DNA of 64,000 nt from Folioceros fuciformis (taxonomy: Eukaryota > Anthocerotophyta > Anthocerotopsida > Anthocerotales): positions 1 through 64,000 of the forward strand of contig JBNGIO010006148.1 of assembly GCA_049999805.1 (NCBI GenBank). Direction: 5' to 3'. Both the position numbers and the translations under genes were made by a program. Under the pieces are notes generated by a model. That model did no database searches. It had not been told where the DNA came from and saw only the letters and a list, made by a program, of their open reading frames with translations. Below, piece after piece: positions 34,938 through 47,553 of this stretch (position 1 is the first letter of the stretch; each line of letters starts with the position of its first letter).

Positions 34938-35678
34938 GGCGACGCCTGTGGCCGTATCAATCGAGGCCGGCAACTCCAACACGATTGCACGACCAACCCT
35001 GTACAAATCCAGCCAACATGTTTAGCCGACAACCGTTCCCACAGGATGCTTGCCCGGCGCTCTGCAATTGCTATTCCTCAGCAACTCTCTTTCCGCCTGA
35101 CCGGTTCAAGGGTCTTCCCAAATAAACTAAACCCTAGGGCCTAAACCCTTCCGAGAGGATCGCCATAGCTGATTATGGAAACTTCATTGGAAGTCCCCTC
35201 TACTCGCGGGCCTTAAGACGGATCATTTCTCTGTATGTACATACGATTCGCTTGAATTTGTAGTACCGGACGTTTTAATTTTTTTTATAACATTTTCTTT
35301 CTCGATGAAGAAGTCCTTCTTTATGGTAGAAGTCCCTCGCGTGTAGTTCCCAAGAGTGGTAATCTCCTAAGATTTATCGCCAAAATGCAAGTGGACGATG
35401 AGAGAGAGGCTCGCACACGGCCCATTAGCGGCGTCCGAGTCCCATGAGGATGTACATATGGGCGTAACGGCAGCACGACCTACTGCGCTGCCGATCTATG
35501 TTCCGAATCTATATGTACAACGACAGATGGGAGCGTGAGGGGCTCCAGGACGCGGCCAATGTTAAAAGTACATGAAATGCGTAGCACACTTCGTATATAG
35601 GTCTTATGACGTTGCTCCCCAAGAAAGCACCAGGTGTCGTCTTCAAAGTGAGTTACCCGCGGACACGGGTGACAGGAA
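34938..35678. promoter_or_regulatory. Promoter region of the canonical ZRF1/GlsA gene with telo-box-like motifs
   Basis: Upstream of the gene, AACTAAACCCTAGGGCCTAA with a second CTAAACCCT lies at about 35127-35150. AAACCCTA (telo-box) occurs in many plant promoters of translation-related and dividing-cell genes. The motifs sit about 190-215 bp before the start codon. The rest of the interval up to the YKT6 stop shows nothing notable. Confidence 0.35.
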
Positions 35679-36901
35679 CTACAGGATTGTGCAGCATTGG
35701 TTCGCTTTTCTCGCCTGCTTGTAAAACATCTGCAGTCGCAGAGGTTCAGGGTGCGAGTCAAGGACTGAGTGCATCGGCCAGACGGGCTCAAACAGAGAAG
35801 ACGACTGCACTTCTACACCCCACCCCTGTAAGAGACAAGAGTTGCACCTGTGAAGCCATGCTCAGATCTGTGCTCTTGTCCACTAGTGTGTCAAGTTTCT
35901 CCCCGCGAGCGAGTACGCTGTCAATAGTTTTATGCTGCGAAAGAAGACGGGTTTCAGGCGGCCCTGCGAGAGCCTGTTCTGCAATTCCATTGTCAATTCC
36001 AACGCACCACAAAGAATTGTGCGACGTAACATACCAGGATGACTTTGGTCTCATCGAGATCCCTTTGAATTTTCAACAGCTTGTCGGCTTCTCCAGGGTC
36101 CTGTACGAGGACAGCCACGGTTAACACACTAGCTGCAGGAGTCCCTGCACTGCTCACATGCGCGATACAGTCCCTAGGTGCAGCAAAGCCCCTGGTCGGT
36201 GAAACAAAACCTGAAGTTACCTGAAACTTAGCAAGCGCATCGGGAAGATACGGCCAGGGTTCTTGGCTATCGCTGCGCACAGTTTGCCACGAATTCCCAA
36301 AAGTACTGTGATATTCATCCAGAACCTGATGAAGAGCAGTCATAGCACAGACAGACGTAAGGGCAAAGAAGAAGAAGAAGATCAAAGCACGGCGGGGAAG
36401 ATGAAAACCAGGCGAAGACACCAGCAACGCAGGAACGTCCAAATCCACCTTGTTGATCACAGAGAAGGCGCTCCGCATGGGATACTCTTTGTCCGTGAAC
36501 GCGAGTCCACAGAGCCCATTCCTGTTGTAACAATGCACCATATACTCTGAACAACCAGGCAATGTTCCCATGAGATCTGCACCTTCCTCAAGCACCCGAC
36601 ATGGAGCCTACGCTGCTTCCCACGGGCGAACAACAACTCCAAACCCTAATTCAACATTACACTCTCGCCTCAGGCAGAGAGCTGGGAAAGACAAATCCTC
36701 ACCATCCTGCTGCACAGACTGCCGCTGTCCTGCGGGCGTGCGACTCGCTATGGTCCGTCCCACGAACAAAATGAACTCCTTGGCGCTGGAGCGCTGGAAG
36801 TAGCCAAACTGGCTCACATCCGAAGCGTTGGCGAGAACAATCGGCTGCTCCGATCCCTGCCCCGGGGCGGATCTCAATACCAGGATGGCCGTCACCTTCA
36901 T
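35679..36901 (-). CDS. YKT6: R-SNARE YKT6 (longin-type)
   Basis: Six exons (minus strand): 36901-36703, 36546-36449, 36325-36221, 36100-36035, 35934-35848, 35729-35679, giving 201 aa, the normal length. YKT6 is a lipid-anchored R-SNARE in ER-Golgi, vacuolar and autophagosomal membrane fusion. The longin domain covers residues 1 to about 130 (MKVTAILVLR, NASDVSQFGYFQRSSAKEFI, FVGRTIASRTPAGQRQSVQQ, RSAFSVINK). The SNARE motif follows (about 135-195: DKLLKIQRDLDETKVIL, HKTIDSVLARGEKLDTLVDK) with the zero-layer Arg in VLARGEKL. The protein ends QCCTIL, the expected two cysteines for farnesylation (CaaX) and palmitoylation. Transcription is divergent from the ER J-protein gene (850 bp apart). Confidence 0.96.
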
Positions 36902-37750
36902 GGCCCCGCCCCTAGCTCACCCCAGCCCCGATCTCTCAAAGCCACCCCTGCTCCCGAGACTCGATCCTCCCGGCCTGCCCCAAACGCGACACGGAGCAAT
37001 CGCGGCTGCCACAGCATGCGCGTCGTTCCCAGCCCCAAAGCCAGACCATGGACAACCCTTGAGCGCATGTATCAACTTGCTGGAGAAGCAACAGCCTCCG
37101 CCGACGATCAGCTGCTACTTGAGCGTCACACTTCAGAAAGTCCATCTCCGCGGGCCGTCGCCTCATATGGGGCAGGATCCTGCTTCTCCGTTCCGGCCAT
37201 TTCGCATATCAAAACTTGCATTTAATTAAATTCATATACAATTCTTGGTTCCTTAGCTCAGCATGTTAGCAGCTTAGTTGACGAAGGGCAAGCATTCGGT
37301 CACTTACCGTCGGGCTAAACCTTGTACAGTTCAACGTCGGTTAGACGGGGCAGCCACGTCAATCTGCCACTCAGATCGCGCCATGTGTAATATTCGATGA
37401 CCAGCCAGTGAGGGGCAGCCGAGGTGGAAGTTTCGACGTCAATGTTCTTTTGTTCGTCCGCGAACCCGTTCCACACCGTCCAGGAGAGCTCGAGGTGCCG
37501 AGACCGCTTAGATATATGTGTTGCGACGCGACTGAATTGCGTTTAGCTGGTATCAGACGAGCGATGCGTAAGCCCGGGCTGCGACGCTGGGAGGCAGGCA
37601 TTGGGAAGGGATTGTGTCTGATCGGGGCTGGGACTCATTCCACGGGAAGAGGTGCGGCGGAAATGGCAGGCGGGATTTGATTTTGTTGGTGGCGAGGGAT
37701 TGCGGGTGCTGGAGCTGGAGTGGCTGGAGTTTGGAGCATTTTTGGACAGG
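36902..37750. promoter_or_regulatory. Divergent intergenic region YKT6 / ER J-domain gene
   Basis: About 850 bp between the two divergent start codons, holding both promoters and leaders. Short frames on both strands (for example 37016-37225) have no family features. No clear TATA box was found. Confidence 0.4.
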
Positions 37751-40259
37751 ATGCGCGGCCCGGGGCAGGCGGGGAGGCAGCGCTGCGGACTGGCGTGGAG
37801 GCTGCTGGTGTGGTTCGTGCTGCTGCTGCTGCTGCTTGGCAGCTCCGGCGTGGTGGACGGCAAGGATTTGTACAAGGTAGAGGCGCCTTCGTGCGGCTGT
37901 AATTCAGTGTGTGCATGTTGAGGCCTCATTAGTGTGAGGAAAGATGCCGGGAGCGGTGTCAGGGGGACAGTTTATGCCGCGAGGATGCGGCTTGAAGGTC
38001 GTCGTTCGAGGGAGAGTGCGGCCGACCTCTTGCCGTGTTGGAGTCAGGGTTGTGTGCTTTCGCTGGGGAAGGTAGCAGGTGGCCTGATGCTTTGTAGCTG
38101 TGGATGCAGGTTTTAGGAGTTGATAAGCAGGCGAGCCAGGCTGATATTAAGAAAGCTTTTCACAAGTATGTTTCTCCGAACTGGCGTTTGTGCGTGCGCT
38201 TGGTTGGTCCTGACTTGCGAGCACGGTTTGATCTGGGACGCGTCGTCTGTGTCTCTTCGTGCGTGTGTACAGGCAGTCGCTGAAGTATCACCCTGACAAG
38301 AATCCTTCCAAAGACGCTCAAGTGAAGTTCACAGAAATTAGTAACGGTGAGAGATTTTGCTTGTCCTGGATGTCGTTCATGCAAGGCTGTCTGATATCCT
38401 CAGCTCCTGATACGCGAGTAGTGTTTGAAGGGGGAAGGGCCTTGTCGAAGGTAGTCATTGTGGAGAGTGCGCTGCATCCGTTGACATGATCGACTCTGCA
38501 CATAATTTATATGCAACTCGCATCTTGTTCTTGTGCAGCTTACGAGATCCTGTCAGACGAGGAGAAAAGAACCAATTATGACACGTATGGAGATGCAGAG
38601 GGCCCCAAAGGGCCAGGAGGTGGACCGTTTGGATGGCAGGGGCAGGGACATCAGGGTGGAAGACAGTATTTCTATCAGAGCTCCGAGCCAGTCTTTACGT
38701 TTTCTTACGATGGATCTGTTGGTGGGGATGGGAGTAATGTATTTGGGAGTATGTACGATTCATTTTTTGGGGGAGCAAGAGGTGGCAGTCGAGGGAACTA
38801 CCATTTTCAGGAACAAGGGGGTAGCAGATCCACCTTGTTTGACTCAATGGGCGGTGTAGATAAGCTTTCTGGTGCTAATATCAGGCAACAGGTCATAAAT
38901 AAAGGGAAGCTGGCATGGCTTGTACTATTCTATAACCCGAATAATCGAGACTTGCAGCCGGTGGCCTCTGTGTTGAAGGATGTCGTGGACGGTTTACGAG
39001 GTATGATCAAGGTGAGCTTTCCTTAAGGAATATCTAATGATGTACCTACTCTTCAAAAGCATGGTCTGAGTGGTGGGATTGACCAAGTTGTGGTTTCCCT
39101 ACCAGGTTGGTGTGATTGATTGTGCATCTCAACAACGTTTGTGCGACACAGAAGGTGCTCTGCCTCTCCAAGATGCGAAGGCATTCGTGTATCCGTATGG
39201 AGGCTCTGATCCGGTGCAATACAATGGTCCATGGACTGCAAAATCACTTAAGACCTTTGTCACGACACATCTTCCCAGGAAATCTACACGGCTTGACACA
39301 GAAAATTTTCTCCAGCGTTTCCCAGACCATCACGTCCTTGGTCGTGTGATATTGTTCACGAAAAAGAAAGAAACTCCAGCTATGTGGCGTGCCCTGAGCG
39401 GCATGTATGATAATCAAGTATCGTTTTTCGACCTACAGGTACCTCTCAAGTCTGTATACCCACCACAAGGTGCTGCAGGTTGATTAGATACGTTGAATTG
39501 GCTCATTGCTGAGTCTCTGCACAGGAGAATATGTAACCAGGATAACTTTGGTAAGGCTTGCAGGTCGAAGACGAGTTTGATCCCTTGGCCAAGAGGTTCG
39601 GTGTGACAGATTTCCCAGCAGTGGTGGGTGTATTCGCAAATGGGAAGGAGACATTGCTGGCTGGCAAGGCAGACCTAGAGGGTACCAAGACATTTCACAC
39701 TCTGGATGGCCTGATGAAGAAATTTAGGGACGTGAATAAGGAAGCTGGGCCTAGGCAGGGAGACTTGGAGACCGAAGTCCCCTTTCTGTCCAAGTCAAAT
39801 ATGGACTTCGTGTGTGGGGAGGACAGCCCCATTTGCATTTTTGCGGTGATTAAAAGTCTCAAACATGGCGGCGACCTTCAGAAGATTCTTACCGAGGTGA
39901 GCTACAGAGCATGATTGTTGTGGGGCTCAATGCTCTGATGGTCAGCCGTTGTTGAGTGCTCGCTGTATGTGATGCAGGTTTCTCGGAAAAGTCTGGTGAG
40001 GCAGTTAGACAGCAATGGAGGAAAGAAGTCTACGGTGTCCTATGGCCTCGTGGATGCGAGCAAACACTCATCTTTTCTCAAGGCGTTCGGCAATCCCAAG
40101 TCCGATGTTGTAATTGTCGCTTACAAACCCCGAAGGAAGAGATATGCCGTCCGCAAGGGAGTTTCGACGCTGGAGGAGGTGGAAAGCTTCGTCTCACAGG
40201 CGTTGGGAGGTGATTTGCACTTCGAAACATGTAAGAACGGTCCTGTTTTGTCGGTGTAG
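37751..40259 (+). CDS. ER-targeted J-domain protein with thioredoxin-like region (DNAJC16/ERdj type)
   Basis: Seven exons: 37751-37876, 38110-38165, 38273-38346, 38539-39011, 39106-39438, 39564-39896, 39978-40259, giving 558 aa. An N-terminal signal peptide or anchor is seen at about 18-37 (LAWRLLVWFVLLLLLLGSSG). The J-domain follows at about 38-104 (DLYKVLGVDKQASQADIKKA) with HPD at 67-69, then a Gly/Phe-rich linker (residues about 110-180). Next is a region with thioredoxin-fold spacing (WLVLFYNPNN, VIDCASQQRLCDTEG, RFGVTDFPAVVGVFANG), but I see no CxxC redox motif. There is no C-terminal KDEL/HDEL (it ends GPVLSV) and no clear second membrane span. The expected role is recruiting BiP to client proteins in the ER lumen. 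The upstream open frame has only a GTG, so ATG 37751 is the start. The J-domain is spread over four exons. The exact orthologue group is less certain than the domain content. Confidence 0.88.
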
Positions 40260-40698
40260 ATTCATCTCATCCGCGGAGTTTGAGGTATCCTGTACATTTA
40301 GCGGCATTCTCGGCAATTACGAAGGGTTTCCCTCATGAATTCAACACTATTTATCATTGCAAATCATGCATCCAGGTGAGAGGATGACATGATATTCATT
40401 GCGGCTACACTGTTTTCTCTCCAAGAGCGTTTAATATACATCATAACGAGGTAATATTTCGTTCACTCACTCGACTACTGTTATTTACATCCTACGCATC
40501 TATCATGTCACCCCGAGGTGGATGGATACCCGCTCGAAACCCGCTGCAAGGCCGAGGGTAATCGCGGAGACATCTATCCGACAAGTGGAGGAGAAAGATG
40601 CTGTCCGGCCTGCCAGGAGATCGCCGAGTAACTGATGGACGTGTGCCTGCTCATAAAGTGAGAGCGACCGTTCCTTTAGTCTAAGAAGTGCTAACAAA
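40260..40698. other. Convergent 3' region between the ER J-domain and CAT genes
   Basis: About 440 bp between two convergent stop codons. It should contain both 3' UTRs and polyadenylation sites. AT-rich tracts with AATAT and TTTAATAT occur near 40430-40460. No gene is seen. Confidence 0.5.
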
Positions 40699-42827
40699 CT
40701 AATGCCCGCTCCCAGCAAACGGTTTCTCTGTCTGCCCAACCTGGTCCACTTTCCCATTATCCCGAGACTTGGCTCCATCTTCCAAAGAGGAGGCGACTTC
40801 TGCTCGTTCCGCTTGCTTGGCTGTGTCATAGGAGGCATGTAAGCCAAATAGGAAATAGTAGACGAGACAGATCCCTGTCCATACTCCAAATCTAATGAAG
40901 GACATGGTGTCGATGGTGCCCATAAGGAACACATTAAAAGCAATGGAGACAGAGGGAAACCAAGGTACTAAAGGAACCCCCCATACTCGAGGGCTTTTCA
41001 CCTGCGGCAGCGTCAATTGAAGACCCAAGGTTGCGAAAACCCAGAGACCGATAAAAAGGATGTAGAGATATTTCCATCCTTCAGCGGTAGCATAAAAGGC
41101 AGCAATGCCTATGTTGGAGCCGACAATGAGGAGAATGAAAGTCACTAGCAGGCTCAGTTGTATAGTGCTGCTTTCACCCTCTTTGTAATAACGCCTTACC
41201 AGAATTCCGATGGCAACAAGCATGAAGATGAAGAGTGTGCTGATAGATAGGAGATTGGCCAAGATGGACAGCTCTGTGAAGAAAGCCAATACACAAGTGG
41301 CCAAGACCATCACCACTGTGGCGTTGATTGGTGTTCGTGTCCTTTCATTCACCACAGCGAACCAGGGGGGTATCAAATGCGTCCGGGCTATGTGAGTCAG
41401 ATAACGTGCCTCCCCTACAGCACTGACCAGCAGGACTGTGGTCATGCCTTTCAACGCGCCTAGAGCCACCAGATACTTGGCCCATTTCCATCCAACACGA
41501 CTGCAAACGAGATGACCCAAAGCGAGGTTCTCATGCAAACTGACTGAGTGACTGACTACGGGTACCCCCTAGCTAATGATTGCGGAAAGCAGAGAAGCAG
41601 CAGCAAGAAGGAGAGTTGCGGGAAGAAACACATTACCTGAAGGCAATTGAGAATCCCGCATTAGGATCAATTTCCGTGTACGGAAGCATCCTGGTGAGTG
41701 TCAAAGCCATCAAGCAGTATAGGACGGTGACAATGGACATGGAGCCAACCAAGCCGATGGGCACATCCCTTGAAGGATTTCTTGTCTCTTCAGCCATAGT
41801 GGCCACTGCGTCGAACCCAATGTATGCGAAGTAGAGCACGGACGCTGCCTGAAATATAGAGCGACTGCCGAAAGGAACAAAAGGTTTCAAATTGTCTGAG
41901 TCACCATTGATCAATCCTGCAAGCAACAGAAGGTTCGACAGGGGTCAGCCCGTCAGTCACCTAGGTACTACCTGTTGGAAGGGAAGAGATTTGCGAGGAA
42001 CAAGGTGGCAAGAATACCAACAGCACAGCAGCGTAGCAGCAGCAGTACCTGCGACTATGACAAAAAGGATAATACCCATGTTCATAAAGGAAGATATCCA
42101 ATTGAGATAAGAAGTAACCTTGGTACTGTAAATAGCCACCAAGCCGGTGAGGATAAGTACCGTTACTGCTATGGGATCTAATAGATTATAGTTTTGTGCT
42201 AGGTTGGTGTGGATGACAATGCTGTCACAATCATGGTTGATAAGACTTGCAAAGTAGCAAGTCCAGGACCTTGACACTGCAGCTCCTGCAACTAGATACT
42301 CCAACACGATGTTCGCTGCTCCAATAAACGCTACAAAGTCCCCCAACTCCACCTTCAAGTACGCAAAAGAACCACCTGCAAGACCCACCAAACACAAGTA
42401 AGCAATATATGCGGACCAGCTTGGCAAAGACACAGGATGATTCCCCTCTTCAGAACTCACCAGCTGCAGGGATCTCAATGGCAAACTCAGTGTAGCAGAA
42501 AACAGAGAGCATGGCGGAGATTCCCGCTACAGCGTAGGACACGATAATCGCAGGACCAGCTGTCTGGTTCGCCTCCTGGCCCGTGAGCACGAAGATCCCA
42601 GATCCCACCACAGCCCCAATACTGAACCACAACAAGTCCCACCAGCCCAGCTGCTTCTTCATCGCATGCTTGCTCCTCTGTATGACCTCGCTAATCTCCT
42701 TCTGTTCATCGGCGCGGGCGAACACGCGGTCTTGAAACCGGCGCCTGGTGTTCACCAGAGCCTTTCCGTAGCTGCTCCAGCTCTGGAACGACTCTTCCGG
42801 CAGAAATTGCTCCTTCCACTTCCCCAT
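40699..42827 (-). CDS. Cationic amino acid transporter (CAT, APC superfamily)
   Basis: Four exons (minus strand): 42827-42461, 42375-42049, 41916-41637, 41500-40699, joining to 591 aa. Plant CATs carry basic and other amino acids across plasma or vacuolar membranes through about 14 spans. Recognisable stretches are KKQLGWWDLLWFSIGAVVGS, GIFVLTGQEANQTAGPAII, GGSFAYLKVELGDFVAFIGA, NIVLEYLVAGAAVSRSW, SVLYFAYIGFDAVATMAEET, RNPSRDVPIGLVGSMSIVT, KYLVALGALKGMTTVLLVSA, GEARYLTHIARTHLIPPWFA and RTRTPINATVVM. The C-terminal cytosolic tail is rich in charged residues (KQAERAEVASSLEDGAKSRD). The start at 42827 is the first ATG in the open frame. Its 5' end follows the HEMERA gene on the same strand by 1.1 kb. 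Substrate and membrane location cannot be decided here. Confidence 0.95.
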
Positions 42828-43915
42828 GTCGACCCACAACCCTGCCTTCCCCTGGACCACCGACAGAAGCACACAGAAACGAAACGATCACACCGACAAG
42901 CTGAGCCTCAGCTCACCACCAATCGCCCTTCCCCATCAGAGACACACACATACCTCAACGGGAGAGGCAGCAAGAGCTGCAAAGAGCACAAACAAGCTCC
43001 TACGCTTTCCTTCACTCCCCGTTCATCCTTGAATAGAGCTCCCGCCCTACGCCCAGTAGACCTTCCTGCTCATGCAACCCAACAGCTCAGGCCCTGCCCC
43101 ACAGAATCCCGGACACGCAACACCACTGAGCCCGCTCCCGTTGGTTGCCATTCGGCACAGGCTCAACAAAGCAGGAAACGTGCTCAATCCAGACATGGTT
43201 GGCATCAATACATACACGACGTGAGATTCAGTTGGGTCCGGTGACCCTGCGCATAGAAGAGAGCTCCCGAATCGTAGAGATCGATATCCTCGATATCTTC
43301 TCGAGGTCGAGGAGCTCACTTCTCGATGCCAGGACAACTCAGGACTTCGGCCGGGCTTGAACTGTGCGCCAACCAACAAACAGCATTTAAAAATTCACCA
43401 CCTGGCTTCCAATAACCGGCAGCACAAACAACAGAAGAAGAAAGAGACTATTCCTCGACAACAATCCTCCGTCTGAACAGGGCTATTTTTAGCACCCGTG
43501 AAGGGGCCCGGGTGGCGGCCGGCACACCAGACATACGGATGTCGGTCACGAGACCTGAAACACATTGACCACCACCGCCCCCCACGCGTCCTGGATACCC
43601 GTTGCGTAGTCAAGCGGCAAAATTCTTCACACGTTGAGCAGGGTTGGAAGCAAACTGTTAGCAAGCTGGGCAGGTCAGGAAGTATTCTGTCATTAGCAGG
43701 CCGGACTTGCGGGACACAGCCGCAAAGAGCAACCAACATGTCTCCAGCTTGCTGAAAAAGGTGGGCGCATCCTGCTGGACCCTTGTAATTGGGCATGGGG
43801 CGCGGACATGGAGATGATGAAAACACTATTTGAGAATGGTATATCCTTTAGATTCATCATTTTACCTCACAAAGAGCGATGGGGGAAAGGGACAAAAGCT
43901 TCGGTACACTTGTAC
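42828..43915. other. Interval between the CAT promoter and the HEMERA 3' end
   Basis: About 1.1 kb. The part next to 42828 should be CAT leader and promoter; the part next to 43915 is HEMERA 3' UTR. Overlapping short frames show no protein family. Confidence 0.5.
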
Positions 43916-46368
43916 TTAGATGTTGATGACATCATCATCGGCTTCGTCTCCCACTACCATGTCCTCATCCACCAGGTCATCTTCGTCCAGAGTGCCAGCC
44001 TCCACGGGCTTCTCTTTGGCGGTGTCCATAAGGTCTTTCACCGGTTCTGGGGTCGCCTTGATCGAGGCTGTCCTAACATGCTCCTCTGATTCATCGTCAT
44101 CTTCATCCTCGTCCTGCACACGGGGCGGCCAAGCTTAAGTCAGCACTCATGAGGCAGGCCATGAGGTCATCAGCTGTCATAAGCTCATCATCTGATCTGC
44201 ACAAAGTGCTGCCACGTGCTCGGGCAACTACACCGGGCTTGGCCCAAGCAAGAGGCAGCACAAAAGCTAAGCTCTCACATCTTTGTCACCGATGTCGACG
44301 GCGCCAGACATCCCATCGTCATGAATTCCATCCTACAGATCCAACATGGCAAGGTTAGCGTGCAAGAATAGCCATTTGACGGAAAGCATCATAGACCCCG
44401 CAATCATGAGACGTGACGTCTCATTCTGCGTGAGGTTTGTTCCAACCTCTTCATCTTGAGCTTTTTCAAGCTCCTGAATGCGTTGAAGCTCCTCCCTCGT
44501 GATCAACCTTCCTTCCTGCGTTGACACACAAAGCCAACGCAATCACTCCGCTTGCATTACAGGCAGAGGTGAATCACGCCACTCCAGCATCATCTCCCAA
44601 GCCAATATTCAGCAAAGGATGACAAAGCGTCTGTTCTCACTTGTCTGAGGAACTCGATTATGTGCGGCGTTGGTTCGTGGAAATTAGCTCCCCTGTAGTC
44701 AGCGACACAGTTTGGATCTTGCACGTAGTTGATCGTCGGGTACACAGGATCGCCTCCGTACACTGCATACAGGAAGGAAACAACAAACTTAGAGAAGGAC
44801 GAAGGGCTACAGGTAGGTGCGCAACTCCATGTAACGGAAGTTACCTTGCTTTTTTTCTGCATCGCTCATTCTCATTACTAAAGGATCCCGCCTTATTCGA
44901 ATGTCGGTGCCCATCATTATGCGATATTCCTCACGAGTTTGATAGCTAAACATCTCTAGCAGCTGGGTGGTCAAATTGTCGCCGGTTTCTTCTTCGCGCT
45001 TTTTCACAGCTTCAAGGGACGTGTCCCTTCTCCATGCTTTGACCCATTCTTGATAATAAGCCATGGCACCGATCCTATTCTTTCTCTCCTCCTCCGCCTG
45101 AAGTCTGCAGATGCCAAAGGTTCAGCCACTGGCTACATCCCAAGAGAAGAGAGAAGAAGGGCATACCGCTGCTCTTTGAAGACTCGCTTCCTTGCACGAG
45201 CAAGTGTTGCCTCGGCAATGGTTGGCTTGTCACCAAACAGTTTGATCTGCCCACTCTTAGCCATAGCAGATGCCATTACCTGTCGCATTCAAGAACGGGG
45301 TCAACCTGTCACCCAATCTGCTCAAGAGTGATGAAATTCTTCCTCCATGTCCTAACACATCCGCATTCCCAGAATCTGGTGTCCAAGCTTCTGCTCAAAA
45401 GTAACCCCAGGGCTCACGCTCCCACATCGACAAAGAAGAAAGTAAGCAACATATGCTCAAACAGATTTGAGGTCTGCACTACAGCAAACAAACCGGAGGC
45501 TTCATATTTTGAGGAAGAACACTCTCACAGTGTCAGAATCTCCCATACGCCTCTGCCATGCACTCCACGGTTCCTGCCCCGGTTCCGGTCGCCGCCAATT
45601 CCACCATAATTCATCATTCTTGAGTGGACTGTCGGGAGTAGGATGGATCAGGTCCTTCATCTGCTCTCCAAGCGAGCTCTTGTCACTTACGACGAGCTGG
45701 TAGTCTTCAGGTCGGGGGTCGCGATTTTCAACCGCCCCATACTCCGAGGCACCTTCTTTCGGTTCACCCGCACCCTGCCCTTCCTCTTCTTCCTCCTCTT
45801 CGTCATCGGAGTCTTCCAGGAAGGGATTCGGCCTTCTACCATGGGGCCCCACGGCCTCCGCAACCCCCGCACCCACCCCTACAGCTGCAACTTGAGCTAC
45901 CTCAGCTCCGGCGCGAGCCTCCTGGGCCTTCTGCTTCCTCCTGGACGTGCGGGTACGGCGCCCGTCGGACGATTCCGCGTCAGGTGTTCGCCTTCCCCGT
46001 CTGGGCACCGACCCCTCAGCAGCCCTCACCTCCCGCAACACTTCCTCCCCCCAATACTCCATCCGCGGTATCTTGGGCCGAAACCCGTACGTCGGGGCAG
46101 GCTCCCCGGACACCGGATCAATATAGCTGGTGTAAGGTGGAGCCGGGGCATCATCGTCGAGAAACAGCTCATCGTTGTCTGCGCACCTCACCACCAGCTG
46201 CCTCGCCTTCCCGCCTCCGCTCTGCAACACCCGCACCTTCCCTGACAGGATTCCGGAGCACCTGTGCTCTGCAAACCGCGAGGACAAGTTCCGACCCCTT
46301 CCCCCTTGCGTGTGCAGGGTCACAGGTGCCACAATGCGTGCAACCGGCACCCCTTGAAGACTCTGCAT
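43916..46368 (-). CDS. HMR/PTAC12: HEMERA / PTAC12 (plastid transcription and phytochrome signalling protein)
   Basis: Seven exons (minus strand): 46368-45529, 45279-45167, 45104-44845, 44762-44641, 44515-44447, 44332-44279, 44113-43916, giving 551 aa. HEMERA/PTAC12 (PAP5) is dual-targeted: in plastids it belongs to the PEP RNA-polymerase complex, and in nuclei it is a transactivator in phytochrome signalling. A plastid transit-like N terminus is seen (about 1-60). It is followed by GEPAPTYGFRPKIPRMEYWG, a basic Arg/Lys stretch (about 120-145), an acidic EEEEEEE run, and the family core DELWWNWRRP...WSAWQRR, SGQIKLFGDKPTIAEATLAR, YYQEWVKAWRRDTS, REEYRIMMGTDIRIRRDPL, YGGDPVYPTINYVQDPN and NFHEPTPHI. 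The protein ends in a very acidic tail consistent with transactivation. The least certain junction is exon 5 to 6: I use donor GAG/gttgga at 44446 and acceptor ctgtag at 44333, which restores the VDIGD motif. Gene identity is secure. Confidence 0.93.
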
Positions 46369-47553
46369 CTTCTACCCTCCTCCTAGTGCGCTCTTCAAAT
46401 CCCACCCTCACTTGCCACCGACGATGCACACAAGCGCCCGAAAGCCGACATCCTTCCCACCCAGGCTTCCGCAAACCTCCCACCTGCCAAAACCCCCGTT
46501 AGGGCTTCACGACCATGTTTCCTGACTTACTAGGTCTCTAATATTCAGATGTCCCGTCCTATCCGTCCATGCTCGTTCAGCGCATTTATTGAGCTGGTGC
46601 AGACAAATTCGCTGTGCCCTGTGTCATCCTGCTTCCAAAGCCATTCCTTGTCACCGCATCAGCTATCCGAGGATTTCATCAACGTTCTTCGACTTCCAAG
46701 TTGTTCGGTCTGAACATATTTTTCATCCAAGGTGTTCAGGGATGTTCTGCGATTTGCAGGCGCCTTAGGCTTCGCTATTTCCAACATTTCATCCCCACTC
46801 CCCAGCTCCTCCCTTCTGGCAATTGAGCTTCTACACAATGCCCGTGCACAGCTGCAACGGCGTGCTTCGGGAAAGTTCAGCTGGGAGTACTTGAAACACG
46901 ATTTCCAATTCCAGGAAAACACGAACAACGAAGCATTAGGAAGCAACTCTGTACACTCCCTCAACCGCAAGCTGGCGGCCTCGTATCGAGGTAGTCTCCT
47001 TGGCCAACTGCAATCGTCGAAATCGCATAGCATGGTTCGGAGGGCACAGCCTTCGAACAAGCAACAACGATACGGATTGTTCGTAGCAGACACAACCAAC
47101 AGGTGAAGGAGCAGCCTGACACGTTCGAAACTTGAAAAACCCTGGCTAGGGCTTTTCTCCGTGATTCGTTTCATGACTTCTCTGCTGTCTAGGTTGTCTG
47201 TGACTACGTCGATAGCAATCCTTGCGATATTTGGTGGACGCCATGGAGCTCAGGATGAGGAGTGGGTAGGCACAGCAGGGAGGTAGTCGGGCTGTAGAGC
47301 AGGGGCAGATGGAAGTTGTCGGGGGATCCTCTAGGGAACATGGAGGCAGAGGAGCGGGGTTGGGACGAGAATAGGGGACAGACCATGTAGATATGGGGTT
47401 TGATCCGGGCTTGGCACCTGGTTGCAGTTTCTTTGACAGCACAGAGAAGTAGGCATGGTGGAAGCTTTCGGGGGCTGCGTATGAGGACGGGAGGGGTTCG
47501 GGGAGGCGAAGGATTGTCGGAGTTGGAAGGTTGCTGGAGTAAGACGTGCAAGC
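46369..47553. promoter_or_regulatory. Divergent region HEMERA / mitochondrial carrier
   Basis: About 1.2 kb between divergent start codons. Frames on both strands (for example minus 47174-46659) are short and featureless. It should hold both promoters; no TATA box is assigned. Confidence 0.4.

Noticed and set aside
44333-44446. Read-through of HEMERA exon 5 to a stop (…LTQNETSRLMIAGSMML…)
   Set aside because: Splicing GAG/gttgga to ctgtag restores the conserved VDIGD motif and the acidic tail in phase.
45643-46502. Overlapping plus-strand frames of 172-200 codons
   Set aside because: Antisense to the GC-rich first exon of HEMERA.
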